Shown piece by piece: positions 8,234 to 16,881 of a stretch of 64,000 nt of DNA (positions are counted from its first letter, which is position 1; each line of letters starts with the position of its first letter). This DNA comes from Pacificoceanicola sp049341065 (GTDB taxonomy: Bacteria > Pseudomonadota > Alphaproteobacteria > Rhodobacterales > Rhodobacteraceae). The DNA is taken from NCBI RefSeq assembly GCF_049341065.1, contig NZ_JBMPIX010000006.1, forward strand, positions 62,001 through 126,000, in the 5' to 3' direction. A program made the position numbers and the translations under genes. The notes under the pieces are model-generated. The model saw only the letters and a list, made by a program, of their open reading frames with translations, did not search any database and was not told where the DNA came from.

Positions 8234-9079
8234 TCAGCCGACGCCACGGGCCACTTCCACCCAGTCCCCTCGGGCGCTGGCCTCGCGCCAGGCGGTATCG
8301 GCCCGGTCGCTGAGATCTTTCAGAGTTTCCTTTTCGCCCCGTACGGCGGCCCCCGCCGACAGGGTCACACCAGGCAATTCGTGCACGGTTGCCTGTTTGA
8401 CCGCAGCACAAACACGTTCGGCAACGTGACGTGACACCACCCGCCCTGCCCCTTTCAGCCAAAGCCCGAACTCCGCGTCACCCACATGCCCAACCAGATC
8501 GCCATCGCGCAACTCGGTCCGGATCGCCTGCCCGGCCTGTGCCAACAAGGCATCGGCGAGGGCATTGCCATGCTCGCTCCTGATCCCCTGCATATTGTCG
8601 ATATGAAGCATAACCAATGTGCCGCGCCCCTGGCGCCTCAACGCCAGTTCAAACCCATTTTGATCCAGAACGCCGGTCAGGGGATTCAAATGCCCTTTAG
8701 AAAAGCGAGGGTCCACTCGCGCGCCCATCGCCCGCGCAATCGCGTTCGACGTCATCATCATCTGCCCAAGGTAGTCGCGATACTCTTCGGGCAGCGGCGT
8801 GAATTCGCGCCGTTTCTCCATCCCGGACAGGGCTTTGCCCATATGCGACAACGGCTCCAGAAGCGCGATCAAGCTGGGGATCACCAAGGCCGTCGCCATA
8901 CCAGAACTGATTAGAAACAGCACATAGCTGGGCTGCGCAAGCGACCGCAGTCCGCCTTCAGCGAACAAATAGACGCCCACAAGCAGCGGCGGCAAAGCCA
9001 TGCCGCAGAGCGCCACAAATACAAGTTTTGCCGCGAATGACGTCGGAAAGACGAAATCCAGCGCCCGGTAGAGCCACAT
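8234..9079 (-). CDS. Membrane protein with a degenerate GGDEF domain
   Basis: The 281-residue protein starts MWLYRALDFV after an AAAGGGG ribosome-binding site. It has two membrane helices (about residues 17-40 and 52-76), a linker, and a GGDEF-like domain from about residue 130 (HLNPLTGVLDQNGFELALRR). The signature motif is GDAEF at 200-204 in place of GGDEF/GGEEF, so the catalytic Gly-Asp positions are altered and cyclase activity is unlikely. An RxxD motif (RDGD, 191-194) stands exactly five residues before the signature, the position of the c-di-GMP inhibitory site. A c-di-GMP-binding sensor role is possible (inference). Confidence 0.8.
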   Translation of the reverse strand: MWLYRALDFVFPTSFAAKLVFVALCGMALPPLLVGVYLFAEGGLRSLAQPSYVLFLISSGMATALVIPSLIALLEPLSHMGKALSGMEKRREFTPLPEEYRDYLGQMMMTSNAIARAMGARVDPRFSKGHLNPLTGVLDQNGFELALRRQGRGTLVMLHIDNMQGIRSEHGNALADALLAQAGQAIRTELRDGDLVGHVGDAEFGLWLKGAGRVVSRHVAERVCAAVKQATVHELPGVTLSAGAAVRGEKETLKDLSDRADTAWREASARGDWVEVARGVG

Positions 9080-9191
9080 CGGACAAACCCCTTTCTGTCC
9101 AATACCCAGCAAATCACTTGGTGCCTTAAAGATCGGTGAACCCAGGCAGAACAGTCAGTCAGGATTTTAGGCAAATCGGCAAAGACACAAA

Positions 9192-9217
9192 AAGGGCGCC
9201 CCAGATGGGACGCCCTC
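9192..9217 (-). terminator. Intrinsic terminator of the groESL operon
   Basis: On the minus strand AGGGCGTCCC, ATCT, GGGGCGCCCT forms a GC-rich hairpin (one mismatch) followed by TTTTTGTGT. It lies about 70 bases past the groEL stop and is oriented to end that operon. Confidence 0.8.
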
Positions 9218-9289
9218 ATTATTTTCTGCGGTGGGAAGCAGGCACAAGACCTGCCACCAGTTAGACACGTTTCGCTAAGCGAAACCGTC

Positions 9290-10930
9290 TTACATCATGC
9301 CGCCCATGCCGCCCATGTCGGGCATGCCGCCGCCGGCACCGCCGTCCTTGGACGGCTTGTCGGCGACCATGGCTTCGGTGGTGATCAGCAGACCAGCAAC
9401 CGAGGCCGCGTCTTCCAGAGCGGTACGCACAACCTTGGCCGGGTCGATCACGCCAAACTTGAACATGTCACCATATTCGTCGGTCTGAGCGTTGTAGCCA
9501 AACTTGGGATCGTCGCTTTCGCGGACTTTGCCCGCCACAACCGAACCGTCAACGCCTGCGTTTTCGGCGATCTGGCGCATCGGAGCTTCCAGCGCGCGGC
9601 GCACGATGGCGATACCGGCGTTCTGGTCGCTGTTTGCACCGGTCAGGCCGTCAAGCGCCTTGGCACCCTGAACCAGAGCAGTACCACCGCCAACGACGAT
9701 GCCTTCCTGCACGGCTGCGCGGGTTGCGTTCAGGGCGTCGTCAACGCGGTCCTTACGCTCTTTGACTTCGATTTCGGTCATGCCACCGACGCGGATAACG
9801 GCAACACCGCCTGCCAGTTTGGCAACGCGCTCTTGCAGCTTTTCACGGTCGTAGTCGCTGGTGGTCTCTTCGATCTGGGTGCGGATCTGGGCAACACGTG
9901 CCTGGATCTCGGCCTTCTCGCCGTGACCATCAACGATGGTGGTCTCGTCTTTGGTAATGTTGACGGTCTTGGCGGTGCCCAGCATGTCCATGGTCACGGA
10001 CTCGAGCTTCATGCCCAGATCTTCGGAAATCACCTGACCGCCGGTCAGGATTGCGATGTCCTGCAGCATGGCCTTACGACGATCGCCAAAGCCCGGTGCC
10101 TTGACGGCAGCAATTTTCAGGCCGCCGCGCAGCTTGTTGACAACGAGGGTCGCCAGCGCTTCGCCTTCGACGTCTTCCGCGATGATCAGCAGCGGCTTTT
10201 GCGACTGGATCACCTGCTCGAGCAGCGGAACCATCGGCTGAAGCGACGACAGTTTCTTTTCGTGCAGCAGGATCATGCAGTCATCCAGCTCGGCAACCAT
10301 CTTGTCGGGATTGGTCACGAAGTAGGGCGACAGGTAGCCGCGGTCGAACTGCATACCTTCGACGACATCGGTCTCGGTCTCGAGGCCTTTGTTCTCTTCG
10401 ACGGTGATCACACCCTCGTTGCCGACTTTCTGCATGGCGTCAGCAATCTGACGGCCAATCTCGGATTCGCCGTTGGCGGAGATGGTGCCAACCTGAGCGA
10501 CTTCTTCGCTGTCCGAAACCGGGCGTGCCGCGTCTTTGATCGCCTGAACGACTTTGGAGGTGGCCAGATCGATGCCACGCTTGAGGTCCATCGGGTTCAG
10601 ACCCGCTGCAACCTGCTTGAGGCCTTCCTTGACGATGGCTTGCGCCAGAACCGTCGCGGTGGTGGTGCCGTCGCCAGCTTCGTCGTTGGTGCGGGAAGCG
10701 ACTTCCTTCACCATCTGGGCGCCCATGTTCTCGAACTTGTCTTCCAGCTCGATCTCTTTGGCAACCGAGACACCGTCCTTGGTGATGCGCGGCGCGCCAA
10801 AGGACTTGTCCAGAATGACGTTACGGCCTTTGGGGCCGAGGGTTACCTTCACCGCATCGGCGAGGATGTTAACGCCGCGCAGCATTTTGTTGCGGGCATC
10901 GGTATCGAATTTGACGTCCTTTGCAGACAT
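9290..10930 (-). CDS. groEL: Chaperonin GroEL (Hsp60)
   Basis: The 546-residue chaperonin starts MSAKDVKFDTDARNKMLRGV. It shows VTLGPKGRNVILDKSFGAP and DGTTTATVLAQAIVKEG near the ATP site, a GDRRKAMLQDIAILTGG apical-domain region, and AAVQEGIVVGGGTALVQGA. It ends in a Gly-Met-rich tail (GGMPDMGGMGGMM). It forms double heptameric rings that refold proteins with GroES. It lies 63 bases downstream of groES in the same operon, has AGGAGAG before the ATG, and is followed by a terminator. Regulation is through the CIRCE operator upstream of groES and, likely, a heat-shock sigma factor. Confidence 0.99.
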   Translation of the reverse strand: MSAKDVKFDTDARNKMLRGVNILADAVKVTLGPKGRNVILDKSFGAPRITKDGVSVAKEIELEDKFENMGAQMVKEVASRTNDEAGDGTTTATVLAQAIVKEGLKQVAAGLNPMDLKRGIDLATSKVVQAIKDAARPVSDSEEVAQVGTISANGESEIGRQIADAMQKVGNEGVITVEENKGLETETDVVEGMQFDRGYLSPYFVTNPDKMVAELDDCMILLHEKKLSSLQPMVPLLEQVIQSQKPLLIIAEDVEGEALATLVVNKLRGGLKIAAVKAPGFGDRRKAMLQDIAILTGGQVISEDLGMKLESVTMDMLGTAKTVNITKDETTIVDGHGEKAEIQARVAQIRTQIEETTSDYDREKLQERVAKLAGGVAVIRVGGMTEIEVKERKDRVDDALNATRAAVQEGIVVGGGTALVQGAKALDGLTGANSDQNAGIAIVRRALEAPMRQIAENAGVDGSVVAGKVRESDDPKFGYNAQTDEYGDMFKFGVIDPAKVVRTALEDAASVAGLLITTEAMVADKPSKDGGAGGGMPDMGGMGGMM

Positions 10931-10993
10931 ATCGATCTCTCCTGAGAATTAGTTGGATAGGGAAAGCAAACAGCGGGATTAACCCGCTTTCCT

Positions 10994-11281
10994 TCAGGCG
11001 ATAATGCCGAGGATGTCGCTCTCTTTCATGATCAGCAGCTCTTCGCCGTCGACGGTCACTTCGGTACCGGACCACTTGCCGAAGAGAACTTTGTCGCCAG
11101 CCGAAACAGCCATTGCGATCAGCTCACCGCTGTCCTTGCGTGCGCCTTCACCGCAGGCCACGATCTCGCCCTCGGCGGGCTTTTCCTTGGCGCTTTCGGG
11201 GATGATCAGACCACCCTTGGTCTTTTCGTCGCTCTCGGTACGGCGAACCAGCACGCGGTCATGAAGCGGTTTAAATGCCAT
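10994..11281 (-). CDS. groES: Co-chaperonin GroES (Hsp10)
   Basis: The 95-residue protein starts MAFKPLHDRVLVRRTESDEK and contains the mobile loop KTKGGLIIPESAKEKPAEG that contacts GroEL. It ends DGEELLIMKESDILGIIA. It caps the GroEL folding chamber. The ATG at 11281 follows AAGGAG at 8-base spacing, and the longer upstream open frame is not used. It is the first gene of groES-groEL, with a perfect CIRCE element 57 bases upstream. Confidence 0.99.
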   Translation of the reverse strand: MAFKPLHDRVLVRRTESDEKTKGGLIIPESAKEKPAEGEIVACGEGARKDSGELIAMAVSAGDKVLFGKWSGTEVTVDGEELLIMKESDILGIIA

Positions 11282-11337
11282 CTTCGAGTCTCCTTGCTCA
11301 AAGTTAAGTCCCAAAGCCTCTCGTTGCCCAAGAGGCG

Positions 11338-11364
11338 TTAGCACTCATCTAGGTCGAGTGCTAA
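11338..11364 (-). promoter_or_regulatory. CIRCE operator (HrcA binding site)
   Basis: The perfect inverted repeat TTAGCACTC-N9-GAGTGCTAA lies in the groES leader. This is the exact consensus of the CIRCE element bound by the heat-shock repressor HrcA. It starts just downstream of a candidate promoter, so HrcA would block initiation. hrcA itself is not in the window. Confidence 0.97.
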
Positions 11365-11371
11365 CGACGCA

Positions 11372-11400
11372 TAGCTAGGCACCGGGAAGGAGTGAGTCAA
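11372..11400 (-). promoter_or_regulatory. Candidate sigma-70-type promoter of groESL
   Basis: On the minus strand TTGACT (11395-11400) is followed after 17 bases by TAGCTA (11372-11377), placing the start site at the upstream edge of the CIRCE repeat. The -35 is close to consensus and the spacing is ideal. The rest of the gap to the transporter gene at 11633 (about 230 bases) holds no gene that I can see. Confidence 0.6.
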
Positions 11401-11632
11401 CAGCTCAATTTGGAAAAATTTTGATCGCTCCGATTGCGGGACCGGGGGCACACCTATCCAGCCGCGCCGCTTTTGCCTGCATGTCGCCGATTACCCTTAT
11501 AGGAACGGGCGTTTTGCTCAAAAATCGTTTCGTGCACGGCCTTACGCGCACGTATTTTCCCGCCAGCTGCCTTCCGGCTTGACGGCTGCCCGGCAATCGC
11601 CCAAGCCTAACTGCACAAACCGGAAATCCGAC

Positions 11633-12550
11633 ATGCCCCTGCAGACCACTACGCCGATTGAAACGGCGCCCTCCCCCGCGAGCCCCAATAATCTGCGCGG
11701 GATCATCCTGATGAGCCTTGGGTTTTTCTTCTTTGCGGCCGGCGACGTGCAGTCAAAGATGCTGACCGAAAGCTTTCACCCCCTTCAGATCGTCTTTCTG
11801 CGGATGTCCGGGCTGTTCCTTGGAGTCATGGTGCTGCTCGCGCTGCGCGGTGGACATGTTCTGCGCACGCCGAACCCCAAGTTGCAGATCGCGCGCGGCG
11901 TCGCCGCCGTCGGCTCGGCCGCGTGTTTTATCTTTGCGCTGAGTCATGTGCCGCTGGCCGATGCGGTCGCTGTGACCTTTGTGGCCCCCTTCATCGTCAC
12001 GCTGCTGGGCGCTTTGCTGCTGCGCGAACCTGTTGGGGTGCGGCGCTGGATTGCCGTCGCCATCGGTTTTGTCGGGATGCTTATCGTGATCCGCCCCGGC
12101 ATGGGCGTCTTTCATCCCGCGATCCTTTTGGTGGTGATTGCGGCCAGTCTTTTCGCCACGCGGCAAATCCTGTCTCGCTGGCTGAGCGGCACCGACGACG
12201 CCTTGACAACGGTGGCCTATACTTCGATCACCGCGACAGTGGTGATCTCGTTTGCCCAGCCCTTTGTCTGGCAGTCGCCAGAGGGTTGGCAGACCTGGGC
12301 CCTGATCTTTGGTCTGGCCGGGACAGCAGCCATTGGCGAAATCCTTGTGATCCGTGCCCTGGACATCGCGCAGGCGGTGGTTCTGGCGCCCTTGCACTAT
12401 TCGATGATCCTTTGGGGCACCTTCTACGGCTATGTGGTGTTCGCCGATTTACCGGACCGCTGGACCCTTTTGGGCTGCGCGATCATCGTCGCCTCGGGGC
12501 TATATACGCTGCACCGCGAACGGCTGGCAAAAAAGTCAGCCAAGTCCTGA
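11633..12550 (+). CDS. EamA-family (DMT superfamily) transporter
   Basis: The 305-residue membrane protein starts MPLQTTTPIETAPSPASPNN, a short hydrophilic N-terminus. Ten predicted membrane segments in two EamA repeats follow (GIILMSLGFFFFAAGDVQSK; then LALSHVPLADAVAVTF-like features at the domain junction). The sequence SHVPLADAVAVTFVAPFIVT resembles S-adenosylmethionine/carnitine-type DMT uptake systems. The substrate is not known. The ATG is weakly preceded by GGAAA. The gene is convergent with the SnoaL-like gene, three bases apart. Confidence 0.85.
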   Translation: MPLQTTTPIETAPSPASPNNLRGIILMSLGFFFFAAGDVQSKMLTESFHPLQIVFLRMSGLFLGVMVLLALRGGHVLRTPNPKLQIARGVAAVGSAACFIFALSHVPLADAVAVTFVAPFIVTLLGALLLREPVGVRRWIAVAIGFVGMLIVIRPGMGVFHPAILLVVIAASLFATRQILSRWLSGTDDALTTVAYTSITATVVISFAQPFVWQSPEGWQTWALIFGLAGTAAIGEILVIRALDIAQAVVLAPLHYSMILWGTFYGYVVFADLPDRWTLLGCAIIVASGLYTLHRERLAKKSAKS

Positions 12551-12553
12551 ATC

Positions 12554-12937
12554 TCAGAACATCCCGTTGTCATTGGCCGACTCCTTGGGCAGCTGCTGAA
12601 GCACATCCCAATGCTCGACGATCTTGCCGTTCTCATCCAGCCGAAAGATGTCAATTCCGGCGTATTCCAAACCCTCGGGCCAGATCTGGTGGCAGTGCAG
12701 AACGACCTTGTCTCCTTCGGCAATCACCCGTTTGAAGATGACGGACTTGCCGGGATAATCGCGGGCCATACGCTCGAAATAGTCGATGAAGCCATCCTTG
12801 CCGCTGACCACATGCGGGTTGTGCTGGATGTAGACCTCGCCGACATAACGCTCGATCGCCTCGCGCGGGGCGCATCGGTTGAACATCAGGTCGTAGAAGG
12901 CGGTGACGTTGCTCTTGTTGCGATCAAGATTGGTCAT
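12554..12937 (-). CDS. SnoaL-like / NTF2-fold protein
   Basis: A 127-residue protein starting MTNLDRNKSNVTAFYDLMFN. It has the NTF2-like cone-fold signature: IERYVGEVYIQHNPHVVSGK, then KVVLHCHQIWPE, then IDIFRLDENGKIVEHWDVLQ. Members include polyketide cyclases and many proteins of unknown activity. The ATG overlaps the stop of the upstream DUF2161 gene by four bases (ATGA), so the two are coupled. The physiological substrate cannot be deduced. Confidence 0.85.
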   Translation of the reverse strand: MTNLDRNKSNVTAFYDLMFNRCAPREAIERYVGEVYIQHNPHVVSGKDGFIDYFERMARDYPGKSVIFKRVIAEGDKVVLHCHQIWPEGLEYAGIDIFRLDENGKIVEHWDVLQQLPKESANDNGMF

Positions 12938-13626
12938 GTATCGTCCTTTTCCGCGCTGTCTTCGCCCCAACTGTAGGCCCAATGCGCCAGCCCGTCGCGG
13001 CCCGTGCGCGTCAGGGCATAGACACCCTTTTCGACCTTTTCGAACCAGCCATAGTGGTTGTCTCGCATGATCGTCGTGGCCTTTGGCACCTGCGCTGCCT
13101 TGGCCACGATCGAGCCCTTTTCCGGCCCGCTGTTGGCCAGATAGGCCGCGCAGGCCAGCGCGTCTTGCCGATAGCCGGTGACGATGCCGTGGCGCGTCGC
13201 GCCGCCATCGTTGGGATCACCGCGCAGGCGTTCGAATTCGCGCAACAGCCGATCCTGTTTCTTCTTGTTCTTGCGGGGCGCATAGGGGCCGGGATCGCAG
13301 TGTACTTCGACGGTGCCATCCTCCCGGACCGTGATAAACCCCAGCGCCAGGCGGCGGCACATTGCCAGATTGTCTTTCAATGCCCGCCGGGCCGACTTGC
13401 CCTTGGGTTTTGGCACCGCGACGTAAACCAGATCCGTCACCGAAAGCCGGGCCACGGCCTGATGAAACAGCGACAGCGTGATGCGCAATTTCAACTCGAC
13501 GATCACCAAGGGTTCATCGCCGCGCCGCGCCATCACGTCGGCAGCGCCCACCTCGCCCTTGACCTCATAGCCCTGAGCTTCAAGGTAGGTCTTGAGCGGT
13601 GCATAAAGATCGCTTTCCCGCCGCAT
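12934..13626 (-). CDS. DUF2161 family protein (PD-(D/E)XK-like phosphodiesterase fold)
   Basis: The 230-residue protein starts MRRESDLYAPLKTYLEAQGY. The N-terminal section has GAADVMARRG followed by VIVELKLRI, matching the D-(x)n-ExK core of PD-(D/E)XK nucleases. This suggests a divalent-metal-dependent phosphodiesterase fold, though activity is unproven. The C-terminus (YGWFEKVEKGVYALTRTGRD) looks like a winged-helix segment. A Met four codons upstream (13638) is an alternative start; the GGGGA motif fits 13626 better. The gene is divergent from the TraB gene and coupled to the SnoaL-like gene. Confidence 0.78.
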   Translation of the reverse strand: MRRESDLYAPLKTYLEAQGYEVKGEVGAADVMARRGDEPLVIVELKLRITLSLFHQAVARLSVTDLVYVAVPKPKGKSARRALKDNLAMCRRLALGFITVREDGTVEVHCDPGPYAPRKNKKKQDRLLREFERLRGDPNDGGATRHGIVTGYRQDALACAAYLANSGPEKGSIVAKAAQVPKATTIMRDNHYGWFEKVEKGVYALTRTGRDGLAHWAYSWGEDSAEKDDT

Positions 13627-13686
13627 GTTCGCCAGCATTCCCCGTGATACTGCGCCACAATGCCCAAACTGACCCGAAAGGCCAAG

Positions 13687-14679
13687 ATGCTCCGACTGAT
13701 TGCCCCACTCTTCGCCCTGCTGGCTTTCGCCGCGCCGCTGCATGCCGCCTGTCAGGGGCAGGACCTGCGCCCAACGTTGTCACCGGATCAACGCGCCGAA
13801 CTGGCGGACATGCTGGACACGCGCCCCTTCACGACCGGCAACCACTGGACCGCCGAGAAAGACGGCGAAGTGTTGCATCTGATCGGCACCGTGCATCTCG
13901 ATGACCCGCGTCTGGCGGGGCCGATCGCCCGGCTGATCCCGGTTGTCGAAAGCGCATCCATGGTCCTGCTCGAGATGACCGCGAAGGAACGCAATCAGCT
14001 GACCTCCTCAATGGCAACGGATCCGGGGCTGATTGTTCTGAAGGACACCACCCTGCCCGAACTGATGTCCGAGGATGATTGGCAGCTTTTGTCCAAAGCC
14101 ATGTCCGCCCGCGGGATTCCACCCTTCATGGCCGCCAAGTTCCAGCCCTGGTACATTTCGATGCTGCTTGGAATGCCGCCCTGCCTTGCCCAGGAATTGG
14201 CCGAGCAGAACGGCCTTGATGCCCGGATCGAAGCGGCAGCGGACGCGGCCAACATCCCCACCCGTGCGCTGGAACCCTTTGATGTCGCACTGAAGGTCTT
14301 TGGTGACACGCCCATCGAAGATCAGATCACGCTGATGCGCTCGGCGCTTGCCGACCCCGAAGGCAGCGCCGATCTGTTTGAAACACTGATGGCCGCTTAC
14401 GTCGATCAGCATCATGCCGAAAGCTGGCTGGTGACCACGTTGCTCAGCCCGATCGAGGCGAACCAAAGCCCCGAAGACGCCGCGGCCGCCACCGCTGCGT
14501 TTGAACACAGCCTGCTGATCAACCGCAACAAAAACTGGATACCGGTGCTGGAACAAGCCCTGTCCGAAACCGAAGGCCCGGTGGTTGCCGGCTTTGGCGC
14601 GGCGCATCTTTCGGGCGAGTTTGGCGTGCTGAACCTGCTCGCAAAGAAGGGCTACCACATGACGCGGCAGCCCTTCTGA
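13687..14679 (+). CDS. TraB/GumN family protein (secreted)
   Basis: The 330-residue protein starts MLRLIAPLFALLAFAAPLHA, a Sec signal peptide. The mature part carries the TraB/PrgY/GumN signature: a GX-x-H motif early (LIGTVHLDDPRL), an ELP-type helix region (TLPELMSEDDWQLL), and a late GAAHLSGEFGVLNLLAKKGY. The family is thought to be metal-dependent peptidase-like, but bacterial roles are unclear. The start at 13687 is chosen because AAAGG precedes it; an upstream ATG (13660) lacks a ribosome-binding site. It ends six bases from the convergent M3 peptidase. Confidence 0.85.
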   Translation: MLRLIAPLFALLAFAAPLHAACQGQDLRPTLSPDQRAELADMLDTRPFTTGNHWTAEKDGEVLHLIGTVHLDDPRLAGPIARLIPVVESASMVLLEMTAKERNQLTSSMATDPGLIVLKDTTLPELMSEDDWQLLSKAMSARGIPPFMAAKFQPWYISMLLGMPPCLAQELAEQNGLDARIEAAADAANIPTRALEPFDVALKVFGDTPIEDQITLMRSALADPEGSADLFETLMAAYVDQHHAESWLVTTLLSPIEANQSPEDAAAATAAFEHSLLINRNKNWIPVLEQALSETEGPVVAGFGAAHLSGEFGVLNLLAKKGYHMTRQPF

Positions 14680-14685
14680 AGCGGA

Positions 14686-16707
14686 TCAGGCCGCGAGGCC
14701 GCGGCCTTTCAGCAGCGCCTCGACTCCGGGCATCTTGCCCCGGAACTGCATGTAAAGGTCAGCGGCCTCTTCTGATCCACCTTTGGACAGAATGAAATTT
14801 TCCAGCCGCTTGGCCATCTCGGGATCGAACGCGCCACCCGCCTCTTCGAAGGCGGCAAAGGCGTCGGCGTCCATGACCTCGGACCACATATAGCTGTAGT
14901 AACCGCTCGAATAGCCGTCCCCGGCAAAGACATGGGCGAAATGCGGCGTCGCATGGCGCATGGTGATCGCGCGCGGCATACCAATGCCCTCCAGCACTTC
15001 GGCCTGTTTCTGCATCGGGTCCGCCGGAGGCGCGCCAAGGTGAAACTCCAGATCCACAAGCGCCGAGGCGACATATTCCACCGTCTGGAACCCCATATCG
15101 AAGGTCGCGGCCTTAAGAACCTTGTCCAGCAGCGCCTGCGGCATCGCCTCTCCGGTTTCGGCATGGGTGGCAAATTCCGAAAGAACCTCGGGCACCTCCA
15201 GCCAATGCTCGTACAGCTGGCTGGGCAATTCGACGAAATCGCGCGCCACAGAGGTGCCAGAGACCGAGCCGAATTCCACATCCGACAGCATCTGGTGCAG
15301 CGCATGGCCGAACTCGTGGAACAGCGTGCGTGCGTCGTCATAAGACAGCAGCGCCGGATGACCGGCGGACGGTTTGGCAAAATTGCACACGTTCACCACG
15401 ACCGGCGTTTCGACCCGGGGCCGCCGCGCCTGCGACCGGAACGCCGAGCACCATGCGCCCGACCGTTTGGAACTGCGGGCAAAATAGTCACCGACAAAAA
15501 CGGCCACGTGCTCGCCCCCGCGCGTGACCTCCCATGCCCGGCAATCGGCGTGGTACAGCGGGACATCCAGCGGCGCGAACTCCAGCCCGAACAGCCGACC
15601 GGCACAGGAAAATGCTGCCTCGATCATGCGGTCCAGCTGAAGATACGGCTTCAACTCGGCCTCATCGAGGTCATGCATCGCCTTGCGCCGCCTTTCTGCG
15701 TAATAGCGCCAATCCCAAGGCTCAAGCGGCCCGGTCTGACCGTCGGCTTTCAGCATCTCTTCCATCTCGGCGGCATCGCTTTCAGCGGCCGCCTTGGCAG
15801 GGCCCCAAACGTCCATCAGCAGCCCGCGCACCTTGTCCGGCGTACCAGCCATCTCGGTCTCAAGCTTGTAAGCCGCGAAATCGGGATAACCCAAAAGCTG
15901 CGCCCGCTCGGCCCGCAGGCCAAGGATTTCGGCGGCAATACCGCGATTGTCTGTCTCGCCGCCATTGGCACCGCGCTGAGTCCATGCGCGCCATGCCTTT
16001 TCGCGCAGCACCCGGCGCGGCGAGAATTGCAGGAATGGCACGATCAGTGACCGCGACAGCGTAACCACCGGTCCCGACTTGCCAGCCGCTTCACCGGCTG
16101 AGCAGGCGGTGTCGACCACGAAGTCCGGCAGCCCTTCAAGATCGTCCTCATCCAGTTTCATCAACCAATCGGATTCGTCCTTGAGCAGGTTTTGCGTGAA
16201 CTCTGTCCCCAAGACTGCCAACCGCGACTTGACCACTTTCATCCGCTCTGCCGCGTCGCCTTGCAACGCCGCGCCCGCCCGGACAAAGCCACGGTGGGTC
16301 AGCATCAGCACCCGCGCTTCTTCGTCAGTCAAGCCCAGATCCTCGCGCCGCTCCCAAAGGTCGCGCACCCGGGCGAACAACGCCTCATTGGCATAGATCG
16401 CCGAGGAGTGCGCCGAGAGCTTGGGCGAAAACTCCCGTTGCAAAGCCTGCCGCGCCTCATTGCTGTCAGCGCCGGACACGTTGAAGAAAGTGCCAAGCAC
16501 CTTGTCCAAAGCTTCGCCCGCCCCTTCCATCGCCTCGATCGTGTTTGCGAAAGTCGGCGCCTCTTCGTTGTTGGCGATTGCTTCGATCTCGGCCAGATGC
16601 TCGGCCAGCGCGATTTCCAAAGCGGGCGCGAAATCCTCGTCCGAAATCAGGTCAAAGGGCGCAAGGCCAAAGGGCGTGTCCCAGTCGGCGAGAAGCGGGT
16701 TGGTCAT
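14686..16707 (-). CDS. M3 family zinc oligopeptidase (oligopeptidase A / Dcp type)
   Basis: The 673-residue cytoplasmic metallopeptidase starts MTNPLLADWDTPFGLAPFDL. The zinc motif is FHEFGHALHQ (HExxH, near residue 460), followed by the distal Glu region VELPSQLYEHWLEVPEVL. C-terminal FAHVFAGDGYSSGYYSYMWSE contains the substrate tyrosines typical of M3 enzymes. It degrades short peptides, including released signal peptides. Length and motifs match PrlC/Dcp; dipeptidyl-carboxypeptidase and oligopeptidase A cannot be separated here. AGGAGAA precedes the ATG. Confidence 0.94.
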   Translation of the reverse strand: MTNPLLADWDTPFGLAPFDLISDEDFAPALEIALAEHLAEIEAIANNEEAPTFANTIEAMEGAGEALDKVLGTFFNVSGADSNEARQALQREFSPKLSAHSSAIYANEALFARVRDLWERREDLGLTDEEARVLMLTHRGFVRAGAALQGDAAERMKVVKSRLAVLGTEFTQNLLKDESDWLMKLDEDDLEGLPDFVVDTACSAGEAAGKSGPVVTLSRSLIVPFLQFSPRRVLREKAWRAWTQRGANGGETDNRGIAAEILGLRAERAQLLGYPDFAAYKLETEMAGTPDKVRGLLMDVWGPAKAAAESDAAEMEEMLKADGQTGPLEPWDWRYYAERRRKAMHDLDEAELKPYLQLDRMIEAAFSCAGRLFGLEFAPLDVPLYHADCRAWEVTRGGEHVAVFVGDYFARSSKRSGAWCSAFRSQARRPRVETPVVVNVCNFAKPSAGHPALLSYDDARTLFHEFGHALHQMLSDVEFGSVSGTSVARDFVELPSQLYEHWLEVPEVLSEFATHAETGEAMPQALLDKVLKAATFDMGFQTVEYVASALVDLEFHLGAPPADPMQKQAEVLEGIGMPRAITMRHATPHFAHVFAGDGYSSGYYSYMWSEVMDADAFAAFEEAGGAFDPEMAKRLENFILSKGGSEEAADLYMQFRGKMPGVEALLKGRGLAA

Positions 16708-16881
16708 TGGGTTCTCCTGTATGTCCTGTGCAAGCTAGGCTTCCGTACGCGGGGCTTCAATCGCCCGCCCCATACTTCTTTTGTCAGACTGTCTCCGCCG
16801 TCAGACAGCGGTTAAAAACCCGGCACCGGGCAAACTCCGGTTTTGGACGCGAAATACCCTATTTCGAGGTCGGAAGTGGCG

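Noticed and set aside
9833..10945. 370-codon plus-strand frame opposite groEL
   Set aside because: It is a mirror of groEL codon bias, has no ribosome-binding site or family features, and lies wholly inside a conserved gene.
14932..16050. 372-codon plus-strand frame opposite the M3 peptidase
   Set aside because: It is an antisense shadow rich in Arg and His with no recognisable motif.
16720..16860. Short GTCAGAC direct repeat in the gap between the M3 peptidase and ThiF-like genes
   Set aside because: Only two 7-base copies, with no dyad or promoter context. This is consistent with chance.
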